A stretch of 64,000 bases of DNA from Arion vulgaris. Its lineage: Eukaryota > Mollusca > Gastropoda > Stylommatophora > Arionidae. The notes under the pieces are model-generated. The model was given only the letters and a program-made list of their open reading frames with translations, did no database searches and was not told the origin of the DNA. Position 1 is the stretch's first letter. Each line of letters opens with the position of its first letter. The translations under genes and the position numbers were made by a program. Location: NCBI GenBank assembly GCA_020796225.1, contig CM036767.1:19249927-19313926 (forward strand), given 5' to 3'. Shown here in pieces: positions 1-10,084 of this stretch.

Positions 1-196
1 TCTTTTCGTGGTCTTCCTCTCGCCTTCTTTCCTGATGTTCTGTTGTAGAAGACTTTGTATACAGTTTGGGTGCATTCTTATTAAGTGGCCAAACCACTTT
101 ATTTTTTGTTTATCAATGTAATTCAAGCAAAGTTCTGTGACAATTTTCTTTCTTATGCTGATGTTGGTGACTGTCTTTTCTGGTGTTGTTGGTAAC
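1..196 (-). pseudogene. LINE reverse transcriptase C-terminal relic
   Basis: The minus strand encodes the post-RT tail typical of non-LTR retrotransposons, including a KIKWFGHLIRM-like block preceded by a decayed stretch. No complete frame survives and the fragment runs off the window's left edge. Similar tails lie at 56640-57070 and 57500-57870. The rest of the element may lie outside the window. Confidence 0.55.
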
Positions 197-364
197 ACTT
201 TGTTATAATTTGCTCATATTATAGTAGTCGCCTTGTGTTAGTAATAAGAGGGATAAAATTAACCATCCATCTCACACGAAATTTTAGTGTCGCACAAAAC
301 AATATATTAAAATTAGCCATTTTGAACCGGAAGTCTTGGGTCCTACTACTATTTTAAAAAAAAC

Positions 365-556
365 ATAAATAAAGGACTGAGACATAGATGTGTTCTGTCC
401 CCTTGACTGTTCAACATCCATACATCAAAAAAATCAAACACAGAAGGAATACTAATTCTTGACGTCAATAAACAATGCATATAATTAACCTAAAATATGC
501 GGATGATACAGAGATGTTGGCTGACAACGAGCATAAGTTGCAAGAACTATTGTAAT
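365..556 (+). pseudogene. reverse transcriptase core relic with YADD
   Basis: A plus-strand frame reads through an LKYADDTEMLADNE-like block, the RT catalytic motif C region, ending in a stop at about 556. An upstream GLRHRCVLSP-like stretch matches the usual G(V)RQGCVLSP motif. Only about 60 residues of the palm remain. SINE-A begins directly downstream, so the element is 3'-truncated or interrupted there. Not functional. Confidence 0.6.
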
Positions 557-558
557 AA

Positions 559-795
559 GGTCTCTGTGGGTAAGTGATAAAGTCTTTGTCTTGCGTTCCG
601 AATGTCGTGAGTTTGAATCCGGACAGCGCCGTTCTATTCACAAGTGCATTATTTCTAGAAACCCTACGATTGTTGCCAGAACTACGGAGTCCGTGATTTG
701 TGCAATACTCTCGCAGGTGGCGTGTCACTTCCGTGGAGAGAGACCTAGCTATATGGGGGAAAACTAGGTGCATTGAAGTCAATCCTTCGGTTTTA
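559..795 (+). repeat. SINE-A copy, near full length
   Basis: tRNA-like head with A-box-like TGTGGGTAAGTG and B-box-like GAGTTTGAATCC, then a body ending near GTGCATTGAAGTCAATCC. The same body recurs at 4285, 24587, 54090 and 54317 (plus) and 12004 and 25107 (minus). Pol III-type promoter boxes are seen; transcription is inferred. Confidence 0.75.
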
Positions 796-845
796 TACCC
801 TGTATTAAAATATATGTCCTGGATATTAATATTGAGAAAACAGGG

Positions 846-1162
846 ATCTATGTGGCGTAGTGGTTAGCTGCTCGTCTCTCATGCCAAGGGTACGAGGTTC
901 GCTCCCTAGTGGAGCCATCTGGATATTTTTCCATAGATTCTTGATATCAGTGTAGGTGAGATCGAGTTCCTAGTTCTATCGGAGACGGACCCAAAAACAA
1001 CATATTTATGTGTTCAATTTGAGCATGTAAAAGAACCCTTGGTAGTTCAAAATCGAGAAGAGCAGGCTGGAAAGTCGCTGCCCGGGAAAAATTCATAAGA
1101 AAAGGTTAAAAATAAAATTCCTACAAAAATATCTTCACTATCTACGTAATTACATCGGGGAA
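846..1162 (+). repeat. SINE-B copy, 3'-truncated
   Basis: tRNA-like head (TGGCGTAGTGGTTAG and GGTTCGCTCCC) followed by the body containing GTGAGATCGAGTTCCTAG. It stops at ACATCGGGG, before the tail seen in longer copies at 14786 and 50601. Confidence 0.8.
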
Positions 1163-1307
1163 TTAATCAAGCAATAATTACGAAAACAAAAACAATGGTA
1201 ATTAGCAATACCAGAGAGACAAAGCCATTGAACATAATGATAAATAGAGAGAGACTTATAATACAAATATCAAGTTGTGTATATCTTGTACATGTAAGAG
1301 CAGAAGA

Positions 1308-1560
1308 GTGGCGTTTGCGGCTTAGGGGATAGTGACTCGGTCTAGTTCGAGTTCGTCCCCGACGTTCTGAGTTCGAATCACGCTGCAGACAATTTGGTTG
1401 CAAATTGTTTCGCTTGGATTTTACAAAAGGACGATGGCACCACCCGTTCAGAAAGCAATGGCAAACTACTGAACGTAATAATGCCTAGAAAAATCACAAA
1501 CAGCGTTAAAAAGCTGGGGTTGATTCGCAAAGTCCTGTAAAGGATATACAATTAACTACA
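1308..1560 (+). repeat. SINE-D copy
   Basis: tRNA-like head with a GTTCGAAT B-box core and the family's conserved centre (GCAATGGCAAACTACTGAA, then TGCCTAGAAAA), ending in TCCTGTAAAGGATATAC. Other copies lie at 13566, 19988, 31623, 32690 and 41488. Confidence 0.75.
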
Positions 1561-1612
1561 ACTAATAGCAGAAGATGGCACATGTGAGAAGGTATACAAA
1601 TAACAGACAACA

Positions 1613-1615
<3 letters not shown>

Positions 1616-1643
<28 letters not shown>

Positions 1644-2050
1644 AGGACCATCATCATTGCACTTCGGTTAGTAACCGACTTCGATCTCTTTCTTACACAG
1701 GAAGATCTCAGCTGCAGTGCACGAACTCCGGTGAGGGTCCCCAGTGTAATTCTGAAGATGATGAAAGTATTTTTGCTAGAAACTTTTATTTCTAATCTTT
1801 TCTAATGAATTTTGCCCGGAAAGCGGCTTTCCAGCCTGCTCTCTCGATTTTAAACTCCCAAGGATTCTTTTACGTGTTCAAATTGAACACGGGACCTACG
1901 ATTTATCGCCCGTCTCCGCTAGGACTAGGAACTCGATCTCACCTATACTGAGATCGGGATTTCTGGAAAAATATCCAGATGGCTCCACGGGTAACGAACC
2001 TGGTACCTTCTGCACGAGAGACGAGCATCTAACCACTACACCACAGAGTG
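1616..2050 (-). repeat. SINE-B copy, full length, minus
   Basis: Full-length reverse copy. In plus orientation it opens with a (GATT)n run, the complement of the (ATCA)n tail, and closes with the tRNA-like head. B-box complement and GATCTCACCTA block are clear. About 430 bp. Confidence 0.85.
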
Positions 2051-2109
2051 CTACATATATTTATCATTATTATAAGTAATTTAAAAAAATTAATGAACTA
2101 TATTTCATA

Positions 2110-2712
2110 CCTAGAGGTATATGTAGAGAGCTACGACTACCTGGGCTAAATAATTAACAATAACGGTGACTGCTCCAAAGAGATCTCAAGAAAATTGGCA
2201 ATAGCAATCAAGTAGTTAAACACTATGAAGAACATGTGGCAAAGCACCAGCAGAATATTTAAATTAAAAATATTGAGAACATGCATTTTTCCAGTGGCTA
2301 CTTATGGTTGTGAATCATGGACCATTACACAAAAACAAGGGCGAAAATCCAGTCCTTTGGAACTAAATGCTGCAGAATACATTGGACAGAAAAAAAGAAA
2401 GAACACTGATGTCCCGAAAGAACTAAATGTTAAAGAGAATTGGCTGATAAACAACATACTATACAGAAAATTAGATACTTTGGTCACATTAAGAGTCACG
2501 ATGGTCTGGAAAGAACAAAATTAGAGGGCAGGGTCCCAGGACACAGAGGCAGATCAAGAAGAAGATGGCTACAAGATATTAAAGAAACCATGAACATGAC
2601 CATCGACAAAGTGGGTGAACTGGCTAGAGACAGAGTGAATTTCAGATGTGCTGCAACGAGAGCAACGTCCTATAAAGGATACGACCTTGATGATGATGAG
2701 AGGTATATTGGG
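2110..2712 (+). pseudogene. LINE 3' end, GRPRRRW-type RT tail
   Basis: Two overlapping frames carry the C-terminus of a non-LTR retrotransposon ORF2: a YGCESWTIT block, then RYFGHIKSHDGLERT, then a basic GRSRRRWLQDI block and LARDRV. A frameshift lies near 2440. The copy ends in a GATGATGATGAG tail, the 3' end of this LINE type. Related tails are at 3546, 33360, 55015 and 60255. Catalytic palm residues are absent, so this is a dead 5'-truncated insertion. Confidence 0.8.
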
Positions 2713-2945
2713 TAAGTCGGTGTTATGTCCGTATTTTTCAGTGACCGTCGGCACACGATGGGTGATGTGATCAACATCGCACCGACCGCCTTTACTTCCC
2801 AGTTCTTTTCCTGGTACCTAATTGAGGCTGGGTCGACATGAGAGCCGTTATGGTCGGAAAAATATTCCACGCCTATTGTGGAATTGAACCCGTACCACTA
2901 ATCTAAAGAGCGAGTTCACTAACAAGTACGCTATTTCGGATCTTC
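2705..2945 (-). repeat. SINE-F copy, minus
   Basis: On the minus strand a tRNA-like head with B-box-like GGGTTCAATTCC is followed by a body containing ACCAGGAAAAGAACTGGG. The second copy at 42895-43115 shares layout and orientation. Confidence 0.65.
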
Positions 2946-2972
2946 CGGTTTCACTAACAACTAAAGAAGGAG

Positions 2973-3192
2973 TCCACCTGCCCAGCGTGTTCGTAGCACG
3001 TTGGACGACGGGTGACAAGTTCCCTGTGTGTGCAGGTTCAATTCCGCGGGCTGGCAGAAAAGCCACATGTTCTCCAGATTTACGGTGTTCGTGGCACCGA
3101 ACCGGAGGGTTACGATGTCATTGGCACCGAGCCGAAGAGCTGAAAGCTCAAGTGCTTCTGGATCGGAAAAAACCCACAAAAAACAAACAACT
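2973..3192 (+). repeat. SINE-E copy
   Basis: tRNA-like head (CGTAGCACGTTGG with GGTTCAATTCC) and the body AGATTTACGGTGTTCGTGG through AAGCTCAAGTGCTTCTGG, ending in an A-rich tail. Imperfect repeats of about 45 bp flank it (2927-2972 and 3191-3239). Other copies: 5770 and 41657. Confidence 0.8.
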
Positions 3193-3239
3193 ACGCTACT
3201 CCGGCTCTTCCGATTTTACTAACAACTAAAGAAGAGCGG

Positions 3240-3545
3240 TTTTAAGAACACACCCATCTAGCTCTTGTACCTGTTAGTGCATGGACAAGGCATATGTTCG
3301 GTTATGGGGCCTGATGATGCACACGGATAAGACAATCTGTCATTACAGGATGTGCAGCCTGCAGATGCTAACTCTCTGTCCGACTTGTCGGCGTCATCAT
3401 ATATTTGATGGTTCATTTCTGTTCCAGGCACGAAGGATGTTTTCTATTTTTAAAAAAAAAACATAAATAGTTTATGGGAACAAACAAGATGGTATTTTCA
3501 AAATATTATCGTAAACATTAATTAACAAGGGGAGGTAAACAAAAA
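3240..3545. other. unassigned spacer
   Basis: No coding pattern, recurrent repeat or splice pair convinced me here. A short reading frame lacks family motifs. A run of nine or ten A lies near 3450. Confidence 0.5.
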
Positions 3546-3862
3546 AGTATGTATCATCATCAAGTTGCTTGTCCCTTCTGGAACTTGGCTCCCAGGACAG
3601 CAATCCTGAAAAACTCTGTTCTGTGCAAGTTGACCGACGTCAACAGCAATCATTCTCAGATCATCAATGACATCTTGCACCCATCGTCTTCTAGGTCTAC
3701 CTCTCATTCTTCTTCCAGGCACCATTCCCTCCAAAATTATCTTCTCTAGGCAATCATGTCGTTTGAGGTGTTCGAAATATTTAATTTTCCTCGATTTTAT
3801 GCTCTTTAATAGCCAACTATCTTTAATACCAAGCTGTTACAGAACAGAAGCATTTGATCCAA
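3546..3862 (-). pseudogene. LINE 3' end, GRPRRRW-type, minus
   Basis: Minus-strand frame with KYFEHLKRHDCLEK, then MEGMVPGRRMRGRPRRRWVQ and LAQNRVFQD: the tail of a non-LTR ORF2. A frame change separates the two halves near 3740. The 3' end is at the low-coordinate side (CATCATCAAGT complement). The copy at 55015-55275 is its closest relative in the window. Confidence 0.8.
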
Positions 3863-3884
3863 GCCAGAGCCAACTATAAACTAC

Positions 3885-4140
3885 TGGGCCTTCGGGCTAA
3901 GGTAAAATTGTGGGAAATCAGACCCAACTACACCACGTGACCTCGCATTCCAGTATTGGTGTATATAGACGAATTCATTTTAAAATCAACACAAAATGCT
4001 AACTCGAAGTCATATTATGCAACAAGTTAAGTTTAACAATAAGGAATATCAATATTATAAATATTTTCACCAATAAATAACCATAGACTCACAGAATTGA
4101 GTAAAATTACAAAAAATGTGCAATGTTCTATCAAACATCT
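3885..4140 (+). repeat. repeat K copy 1
   Basis: About 255 bp recurring in direct orientation at 4460-4725 with moderate divergence. Shared landmarks include TGACCTCGCATTCCAGTATT and AACAATAAGGAATAT. No TIRs or tRNA head were recognised. Confidence 0.6.
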
Positions 4141-4284
4141 GTAATTTCCAGATCCTTTTCTTATCTAGGTCAGGGAATACCCGACCAGTTGTCTGGCCTG
4201 TGCTAGAGCCTGGCTGTGTCCAAGCAGTCAAGCAGTCAATCCGTTACCTTTTTTGATCATTTTGTTATTACACATTAAAGGTAA

Positions 4285-4450
4285 ATTGATGAAGTCATTT
4301 ACTTTGCGTTCTGAAGGTAGTGAGTTCGAACTCGGCTTCCCTCATACTGTTCCAAAGTGCATTTTTTTCGAAGATCCCTAAGTGCGTTGCTGGAGCTACG
4401 GAGCTCATGCTTTTTGTAATACTTTTGGCAGGTGAAGTTTCATCGTGGCC
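4285..4450 (+). repeat. SINE-A copy, interrupted
   Basis: SINE-A head (GAGTTCGAACTCGG) and mid body, ending abruptly before repeat K copy 2. The missing 3' part reappears at 4785-4900, so K may have inserted into this SINE. Confidence 0.65.
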
Positions 4451-4459
4451 TCCAATAAC

Positions 4460-4725
4460 AAAAGGCCGGCGAGCTCAGGTAAAAATTGTAGGAAATAAGA
4501 CCCCAACCGTCGCATGACCTCACATTCCAGTATTGTTAGATAAAGATAAATTCATTAAAAAAATACAACATGCAAGAACATGATTATATTATGTTACAAG
4601 TTAAATTTAACAATAAGGAATATTAACTTTATTAACATTTATCATCAATAAATAATCATGGACTCAAAGAATTGTGTAAAATTGTAGTACACCTTACAGT
4701 GTTCTATCAAACACTTATAAAAACC
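4460..4725 (+). repeat. repeat K copy 2
   Basis: Second copy of the 255-bp repeat at 3885, lying between the two halves of a SINE-A. Shares TGACCTCACATTCCAGTATT and AACAATAAGGAATATTAA. Confidence 0.6.
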
Positions 4726-4784
4726 AGCCCCTACCCCAGCCCTTCCCCCCACCCCTTCCCATTAAACAGGAGTTTTGTTTTTTT

Positions 4785-4900
4785 CCGTCTGAGCTAGTTC
4801 GCCATATGTTGCTGGGGGCCACGAGTTTCATTTATAAGGAAAGGTACCGAGCCATATGGAAAAACTCAGTGCAATGAAGCCATGCTTCGACTTGTTGTTA
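4785..4900 (+). repeat. SINE-A 3' remnant
   Basis: Carries GAGCCATATGG and CAGTGCAATGAAG, the 3' body and end of SINE-A, continuing the 4285 copy after repeat K. Confidence 0.5.
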
Positions 4901-4957
4901 CTTACTAAAGTAATGAGACAAAGATTCAAGTATATTTAACGCTTCTATCATTGCCTC

Positions 4958-5247
4958 TTAATATCTGGTCAACCACCTAGTAACAGATGTTATAAGAAAG
5001 AGAAGATGGAGATATGTTGGGTATACATTGAGAAGAAATTATCAAAGAATATCAAAGCAGGCATTGAAGGGGGGGGGGGGGGGGGGGCTGTTTGTTCAAG
5101 ATGGAGAGGACGTCTTAGGAAAACCCAGAAACGAACTTTGATGAGAGAGGCAAGAAATATCGGACCCTTTTCCATGGAAGAGATTGAGCGAATTGCCCAG
5201 GATAGAGCGGTATGGAGAACTTACTTGCAGGCCCTATGTAACGTATA
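4958..5247 (+). pseudogene. LINE 3' end with G19 tract
   Basis: Frame fragments read RRWRYVGYTLRR, then RGRLRKTQKRTLMREA and IERIAQDRAVWRTYLQAL, the post-RT tail of a common non-LTR type. A 19-G homopolymer at 5069-5087 splits the tail and reads as polyglycine in one frame. The G run is likely a slippage expansion, not coding. Confidence 0.7.
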
Positions 5248-5266
5248 ACGGTACGAGAGGAATATA

Positions 5267-5525
5267 CAGGGTGTTCAAGATTAAAGCAGCCCCATTGACA
5301 AATCGAAAGTTGCCAGATAATCTATCGCGTTATGTTTATGTACTATTTAAACCGGTTCTGACTAGCTCGTTTTACGTCACATTTGTTCATCGCCCCTTCC
5401 CGCACTACAATTACACACCGTCACACAACCTTGACCTATACTACGTCATAACTGAACCTTCTCATTTTCATACATATATGCCAGATTGACTCCATTCACA
5501 GGCTGCTATTATCTTGAAAACCCTA
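5267..5525. mobile_element. TA-flanked MITE
   Basis: Imperfect terminal inverted repeats: CAGGGTGTTCAAGAT at the left, ATCTTGAAAACCCTA at the right. TA dinucleotides flank both ends, as in Tc1/mariner-type insertions. About 259 bp with no transposase frame, so non-autonomous. Family assignment rests only on TA and TIR style. Confidence 0.5.
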
Positions 5526-5551
5526 TATAATCCATATCACTGTCTGTTGGG

Positions 5552-5665
5552 GTGGATTAGCGTAATGCGTGAGCGCTTGCCTATCCGCTCTGATTCAAGA
5601 GAGTTATGGTGTCAATTCCACACTTGACGTTCAACATATGAGGAAAGAAATTGATCCTCCTACTT
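5552..5665 (+). repeat. tRNA-like head, probable SINE fragment
   Basis: GGATTAGCGTAATGCG (A-box-like) is spaced from GTGTCAATTCCACAC (B-box-like) roughly as in a tRNA. No second copy was found, so the family is unassigned. Confidence 0.3.
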
Positions 5666-5679
5666 CCTGCACACTCATC

Positions 5680-5745
5680 ATTATCATCAAGTAGCTTGTC
5701 CTGAGCAGAACTTTGTCATCTCAACAGTTCTTCTGAATTTATATC
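5680..5745 (-). pseudogene. LINE 3' terminal scrap
   Basis: AAGTAGCTTGTCCTGAGCAG matches the 3' termini of minus LINE tails at 33360 and 60255. Only about 65 bp remain. Confidence 0.5.
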
Positions 5746-5769
5746 TCTATTATGCTATATTCCATATTA

Positions 5770-5928
5770 AACCCCCTGTGAGTGCGGTTCAACTCCGCGG
5801 GCTGGCAGAAAGTCACAGGTTCTCCAGATTTACGGTGTTCGTGACACCGAACCGGAGGGTTACGATGTCCATGGCATCGAGCCGAAGAGCTGAAAGCTCA
5901 AGTGCTTCTGGGTCGGAAGAAAGAGAAA
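5770..5928 (+). repeat. SINE-E copy, 5'-truncated
   Basis: Starts inside the head at GGTTCAACTCCGCGGG and continues through the conserved body to the A-rich end. Confidence 0.75.
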
Positions 5929-5998
5929 GTATTCCATATTATTGTTAAGCTTATCTAGACATTTTCTTGGAAGTTAGTCTGCCATTGCTTTCCTTCCT

Positions 5999-6187
5999 GG
6001 CAGTGACCATACTGGTCCATGACCGTAGCCATTGTCTCTATTACTGAGATCATCCGCCCCTGGTAGTGACCATACTAGTCTATGACCGTAACCATTGTCT
6101 CTATTACAGAGATCATCTGCCCCTGGCAGTGACCATACTAGTCTATGACTGTATCCATTGTCTCTATTACAAAGATCATCTGCCCCT
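5999..6187. repeat. 3 x 63-bp tandem repeat
   Basis: Three head-to-tail units (5999-6061, 6062-6124, 6125-6187) each begin GG[CT]AGTGACCATACT and end GCCCCT, with a few substitutions per unit. No coding potential seen. Confidence 0.9.
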
Positions 6188-6285
6188 GCGAACTAGGATA
6201 TATAAATGTAAAGTGACAAGTACTTCATACACTGAAGTCTGAAAAGGCTGCGGGAAATATGACATATATATGTAAATATTTATAT

Positions 6286-6695
6286 ATGGCAGCGAATCGT
6301 GGACAATGAACAAACAATCAATAAGAATCACTGGAAGCCACAGAGATGTGGTTTTACAGAACAATGCTGAAAATTCCTTGGACAGCGAAGAAAACAAATG
6401 ATGATGTTTTAAATCTGGCCTACACACAAAGAAACCTTATCAAAAGAATAGGAATCAGACAATCAAGGTTCTTCTGTCATATAATGTGAAGATGAGGTTT
6501 AGAACATTTGGTGACAACAGGTAAAATCCAGAGAAGGAGAGATCGTGGAAGACAGAGGGCGAAGTTGTTGGGATAGTCTGACAGCTTGGTTCGACACAAG
6601 ATCGACGTACAAACTGATTCGCTGCACCAAGACGAGAGAGAGAAAGAGTTGTGGAGAGACATGATCGCCTACGCCGACAGGCATGACACTTGATT
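6286..6695 (+). pseudogene. LINE 3' end, ESWTMNKQS-type
   Basis: Shifted plus-strand frames give GSESWTMNKQSI, RDVVLQNNAENSLD, then a basic segment and CAAGACGAGAG. It matches the minus copy at 39001-39637 and plus copies at 25580 and 51293. Ends GGCATGACACTTGATTTATTG. Several frameshifts; non-functional. Confidence 0.75.
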
Positions 6696-6759
6696 TATTG
6701 ATATATTTATATATAATTAAATATGTTACCAATACGCACTTGAATCGTATACAATAAGT

Positions 6760-6924
6760 CAGTGGCGGCTCGTGATAATATTTGTTTGTGGGGCCAGATA
6801 TTTTGTTCCGAATAATTCATGGTTTTAGATTGCTATATTTTAATTTAATAAATAATAAATACACGATATACATTATTTTTTGTGGGGCCCGGCCCCACTG
6901 GCCCTTATAGACGAGCCGCCACTG
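6760..6924. mobile_element. hAT-type MITE copy 1
   Basis: TIRs CAGTGGCGGCTCGT and ACGAGCCGCCACTG are perfect complements. Flanking octamers CAATAAGT and CAGTAAGT match at 7 of 8, the target length of hAT elements. 165 bp, AT-rich interior, no frame. The sibling lies at 17672-17837. Confidence 0.75.
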
Positions 6925-7341
6925 CAGTAAGTATCAATCACGTACCCAGATGTTTCACCTTCTGTTAAGTCAGTAAAAGTGGCCGCCAGTCCCTGTTGGT
7001 AGTTGATTCTCAGCTGAATGCTTTAAGATGTTGTCTGAAAGATAAGAAATGATAAGAACAAATTGGCGCTACTTGTGTTCGTAAGAACGCTCGTATTTGC
7101 TAGGCTAGGCAATGGGGGCCGTAAAAAAAAAATAAGGGTAAGTGGTTCGAATCTTGTGTTTGACAATTTTTTTTTTTTAAAGCTGTTAAGACACTTGTAC
7201 ACTGTATATTTATTGATCCTATTGTTTGCTTCCGCTGCTTCCCCTGAGGTTCTTACACACAAAAACTCCTTGTTCTCTTCTTGAAATGATAAGAATTACG
7301 TTTCATGCTCACTGTATAATTTTGACATAGTAGTTTTGTTG
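6925..7341. other. unassigned spacer
   Basis: No gene or recognised repeat. Contains A10 and T12 homopolymers near 7122 and 7170 with GTGGTTCGAATCTTG between them, which could be a tRNA-like B box of an unplaced SINE. Confidence 0.4.
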
Positions 7342-8012
7342 ACTGAGTGATTGGTTCATTGATTGATAGTGCTATCACCATTGCACTTCGATGAGCACCA
7401 ATGTGTGCTTCGATCTCTTTCTTACACATGAAGAATTCAGCGGAAGTGCACGAACTTCGTAGCACTGGCGAGTGTCCCAGACGCAATTTTTAAGATGGTG
7501 AAAATATTTTTAGGAAATTTATTTGTTAATATTTCGAATGAATTTTTGCTCGGGTAGCAGATCTCCAGCCTGCATTTCTCTATTTTTAACTGCCGAGAGT
7601 TATTTTACGTGCTCAAATTGAACATGGGACCTATCTTTTATCGTCCGTCTCCGATAGGACTAGGAACTCGATCTCACCTACAACCTACTGCCTTGCAAGT
7701 CGGCTGGGGACAGTCAAAGGTTGACGGAGAGCGGACCCAGTAAACGCTGGTTTAAATCGGACACATCGCCGAAGGACAAGCACCAGAGCTCCAAATGGTA
7801 CTGAAGATTGTGACGTAAAATTACGTTCTTGGTAAAGGCTGTTTATAAATCACAATAAGAATGATAAAAATGGCCAAAAAAACGAGAGAGAGAGATCTAA
7901 CCTACAGTGAGATCAGGGGTCTCTGGAAAATTATTCAGATGGCTCCACGAGAGAGTGAACCTGGTACCTTTGGCACGAGAGACGAGTACCTAATCTCTAC
8001 GCTACAGTGACC
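7342..8012 (-). repeat. SINE-B copy, minus, interrupted
   Basis: Minus SINE-B whose body is split at 7670-7906 by repeat H with a duplicated target. The tail side has GATTGATTG and the head side CTCCACGAGAGAGTGAACCTG. Confidence 0.8.
7683..7893 (+). mobile_element. repeat H insertion with 13-bp target duplication
   Basis: Sits inside SINE-B between GATCTCACCTACA (7670-7682) and GATCTAACCTACA (7894-7906), which match at 12 of 13. Ends in a GAGAGAGA tail. Copies: 9095-9475 (plus), 13715-14105 (minus), 30028-30152 (minus). The tail and duplication indicate retrotransposition; no tRNA head was found. Confidence 0.75.
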
Positions 8013-8107
8013 CCCTTAATAGATGATATTTGTTGTACAACAAGTTTTTCATCCACAGGACAGACAGTACGAATTCTAGATATACAGTCACGTGATCATA
8101 TGTGTTA

Positions 8108-8420
8108 TTGGGTCTCTGTGACGTGGAGGCAAGGTGTTCGCCTTTCGCTCCAAAGAGACTCGGTTCGTAGCCCGCGAGATACTTTTCCAGAGATCTCTGA
8201 TCTCCCTATAGGCGAGATCGAGCTCCTAGTTCTATCGGAGATGGACAATAAAACGTTGGCCTCGTGTTCACGTTGAGCAAGTAAAAGAACCATTGGCAGT
8301 TAAAAATCGATAAGAATATGCCACAAATCCGCGGCATGGCCGAAATGCATTAAAAAATTAAAATAAAATTCCTACAAACATTTTTACGATCTTCAAAATT
8401 ACTTTGGGGACCCTTTCAGA
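8108..8420 (+). repeat. SINE-B copy
   Basis: Head CTCTGTGACGTGGAGGCAAGG and body GGCGAGATCGAGCTCCTAG, truncated near ACTTTGGGGACCC. Confidence 0.75.
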
Positions 8421-8538
8421 AAGTTTTAACATAATCTTCGTTGATAATTTCCAATTTCAATTCATTAAATATAGGTGCTCATTTTCAGCAAAGTACCAGG
8501 AAAATTTACAGATTTAAACTAGTTATGAAATTTATTAA

Positions 8539-8759
8539 CCCTTTCGCTGCTACATACTTTCCGAAGGCTGAGCTAAAAATAGTTACTCTTTGTTTCTAAG
8601 TCACAAACGTGAATGTACGAATATAGCAGTGACAGTAGCAATGTATAACGTCTTAACACGTCTTTAGCCCACAGAGGAGAGATAATAACAGACGTGTTAA
8701 TGTGTCTTTAGAAGTGAATGGGAAAAACGTATATATACGTCCTTAGCAGCTAAAGGGTT
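8539..8759. mobile_element. piggyBac-type MITE copy 1
   Basis: Starts CCCTTTCGCTGCTA after TTAA (8535-8538) and ends TAGCAGCTAAAGGG before TTTTAA. Internal GACGTGTTAA-type subterminal repeats and no frame. Same element at 31290 and, reversed, at 59914. TTAA targets and CCC-type ends are known piggyBac traits. Confidence 0.8.
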
Positions 8760-8822
8760 TTAAAGAACAACAGAACAAGTGGGTTCTGACCAAAAGCGAT
8801 CTTTAACCAAGACCTTTCTGCA

Positions 8823-8950
8823 CAGTGTCGTGGCAGCGTAGAGGTAAGGTGCTCGTCTCTCGTGCTTAAGGTACCAGGTTCGCTCCCTCGTGGAGCCATC
8901 GGGATATTTTTAAGAGATCCCTGACTTCATTGTAGGTGAGATCGTAGCTA
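8823..8950 (+). repeat. SINE-B head fragment
   Basis: GTCGTGGCAGCGTAGAGG head with GGTTCGCTCCCTCG B box, ending at GTAGGTGAGATCG. Confidence 0.7.
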
Positions 8951-9094
8951 TCTAGTGTTTTTTACAAGGTGGAGTAACCCCAATCTCTTCTTATCCTGGC
9001 GCTGTGAAGCAAAACAGGATTAGATTAAGGAAGAAAGAAGAAGTCAATGTTTGTGGTAACATGACTGAATATTCTGAACGATTATTCTGGACAA

Positions 9095-9475
9095 TCAAAG
9101 GCTAGCGGAGCAAACTGTACACAAAGCTGGACGAGCTGCAAACCAAGGTGTCCATTAAAACGATCGGTTTTGCTGGGCAGAGGGCGCTCATAAGCCCGGG
9201 AGAGCAGGTCGTCTAAGGGTCGCTGCCCTAAAAGAAAATGGTAACCTGCTGCCTTGTGGGTTTTGGCTGGGGACAGCAAAAGGCTAGCGGAGAGAGAACC
9301 GTACACAAACGTTGGTTGAAATCGAACACACCACCCAAGGATAAGCACCTGAGCTCCAATTGATACTGAAGGCTTGTGCACGTACATCACGTTCTGATGT
9401 TTGGCTGTTTATTTATCACAATAGAATGATAAAAACGGCTTAAGAATGATCGAGAGAGAGAGAGAGACTGCTATT
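9095..9475 (+). repeat. repeat H, long copy
   Basis: About 380 bp, extending further 5' than the 7683 copy. GGCTAGCGGAG occurs twice (near 9107 and 9283), suggesting internal duplication. Ends in an AGAGAGAGAGAGA tail. Confidence 0.7.
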
Positions 9476-9639
9476 GTGTACACATACAAAATGTACTTAC
9501 TTGCATACACCGAAACAATGACACAAGAAGAATGATATTCTATATATTGTGTCAGTATGTGCTCATGAATGTTATGGTGCTCTAACGTACGGGTATTCCC
9601 GCTAATGGTTAGTGGAGGCGAAATAAGGATACACGGTGT

Positions 9640-10020
9640 ACTTCTGCTTTTCTTATTTTGCCTCCTAGCGTCAGAATACGAAGAGATGTCTATAGAGCGG
9701 ACTTTTGTGTGTACGCTTCATAGCGTTTTTAACATCCATTCTCATTAGATGGCCGAACCACTTGATTCTTTGCTTCTCGATGTACTGTATGCATGGTATA
9801 GTACCAACATGTTAACAATGCGTCTGATATTCTCGTTTCTCACTCTATCTCTCCTTGTAACGTTGACAGCTTTTCGTAAACATCTCATTTCACATGTTGT
9901 AATCTTTCTTTCTTGTGTCTTAGTCAGGAGCCATGTTTGGCACTGGTAGCAGAGAGTTGGAATAAATATGCAGTTTATCAGTTGTCGTTTGACTGCCATG
10001 TTTTTAGGCATGACGATTCA
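9640..10020 (-). pseudogene. LINE reverse transcriptase tail, minus
   Basis: Minus-strand frame of 88 codons includes INCIFIPTLCYQCQTWLLT and KITTCEMRCLRKAVN, the post-RT region of a non-LTR element; the same motif is at 56640. A stop follows at about 9745 and the rest is out of frame. Confidence 0.7.
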
Positions 10021-10084
10021 AAATGGCAGGTTATGGTATGAGTGAATGTCTTCTACCGAGGTTTCCAACCTATAGTGGTTTCAG

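Noticed and set aside
559..795. Possible genuine tRNA genes at the SINE heads
   Set aside because: A and B boxes are present, but sequence continues into SINE bodies and no cloverleaf with an intact acceptor stem is visible.
5006..5248. 80-codon frame with polyglycine
   Set aside because: A G19 homopolymer inside a dead LINE tail; the frame is accidental.
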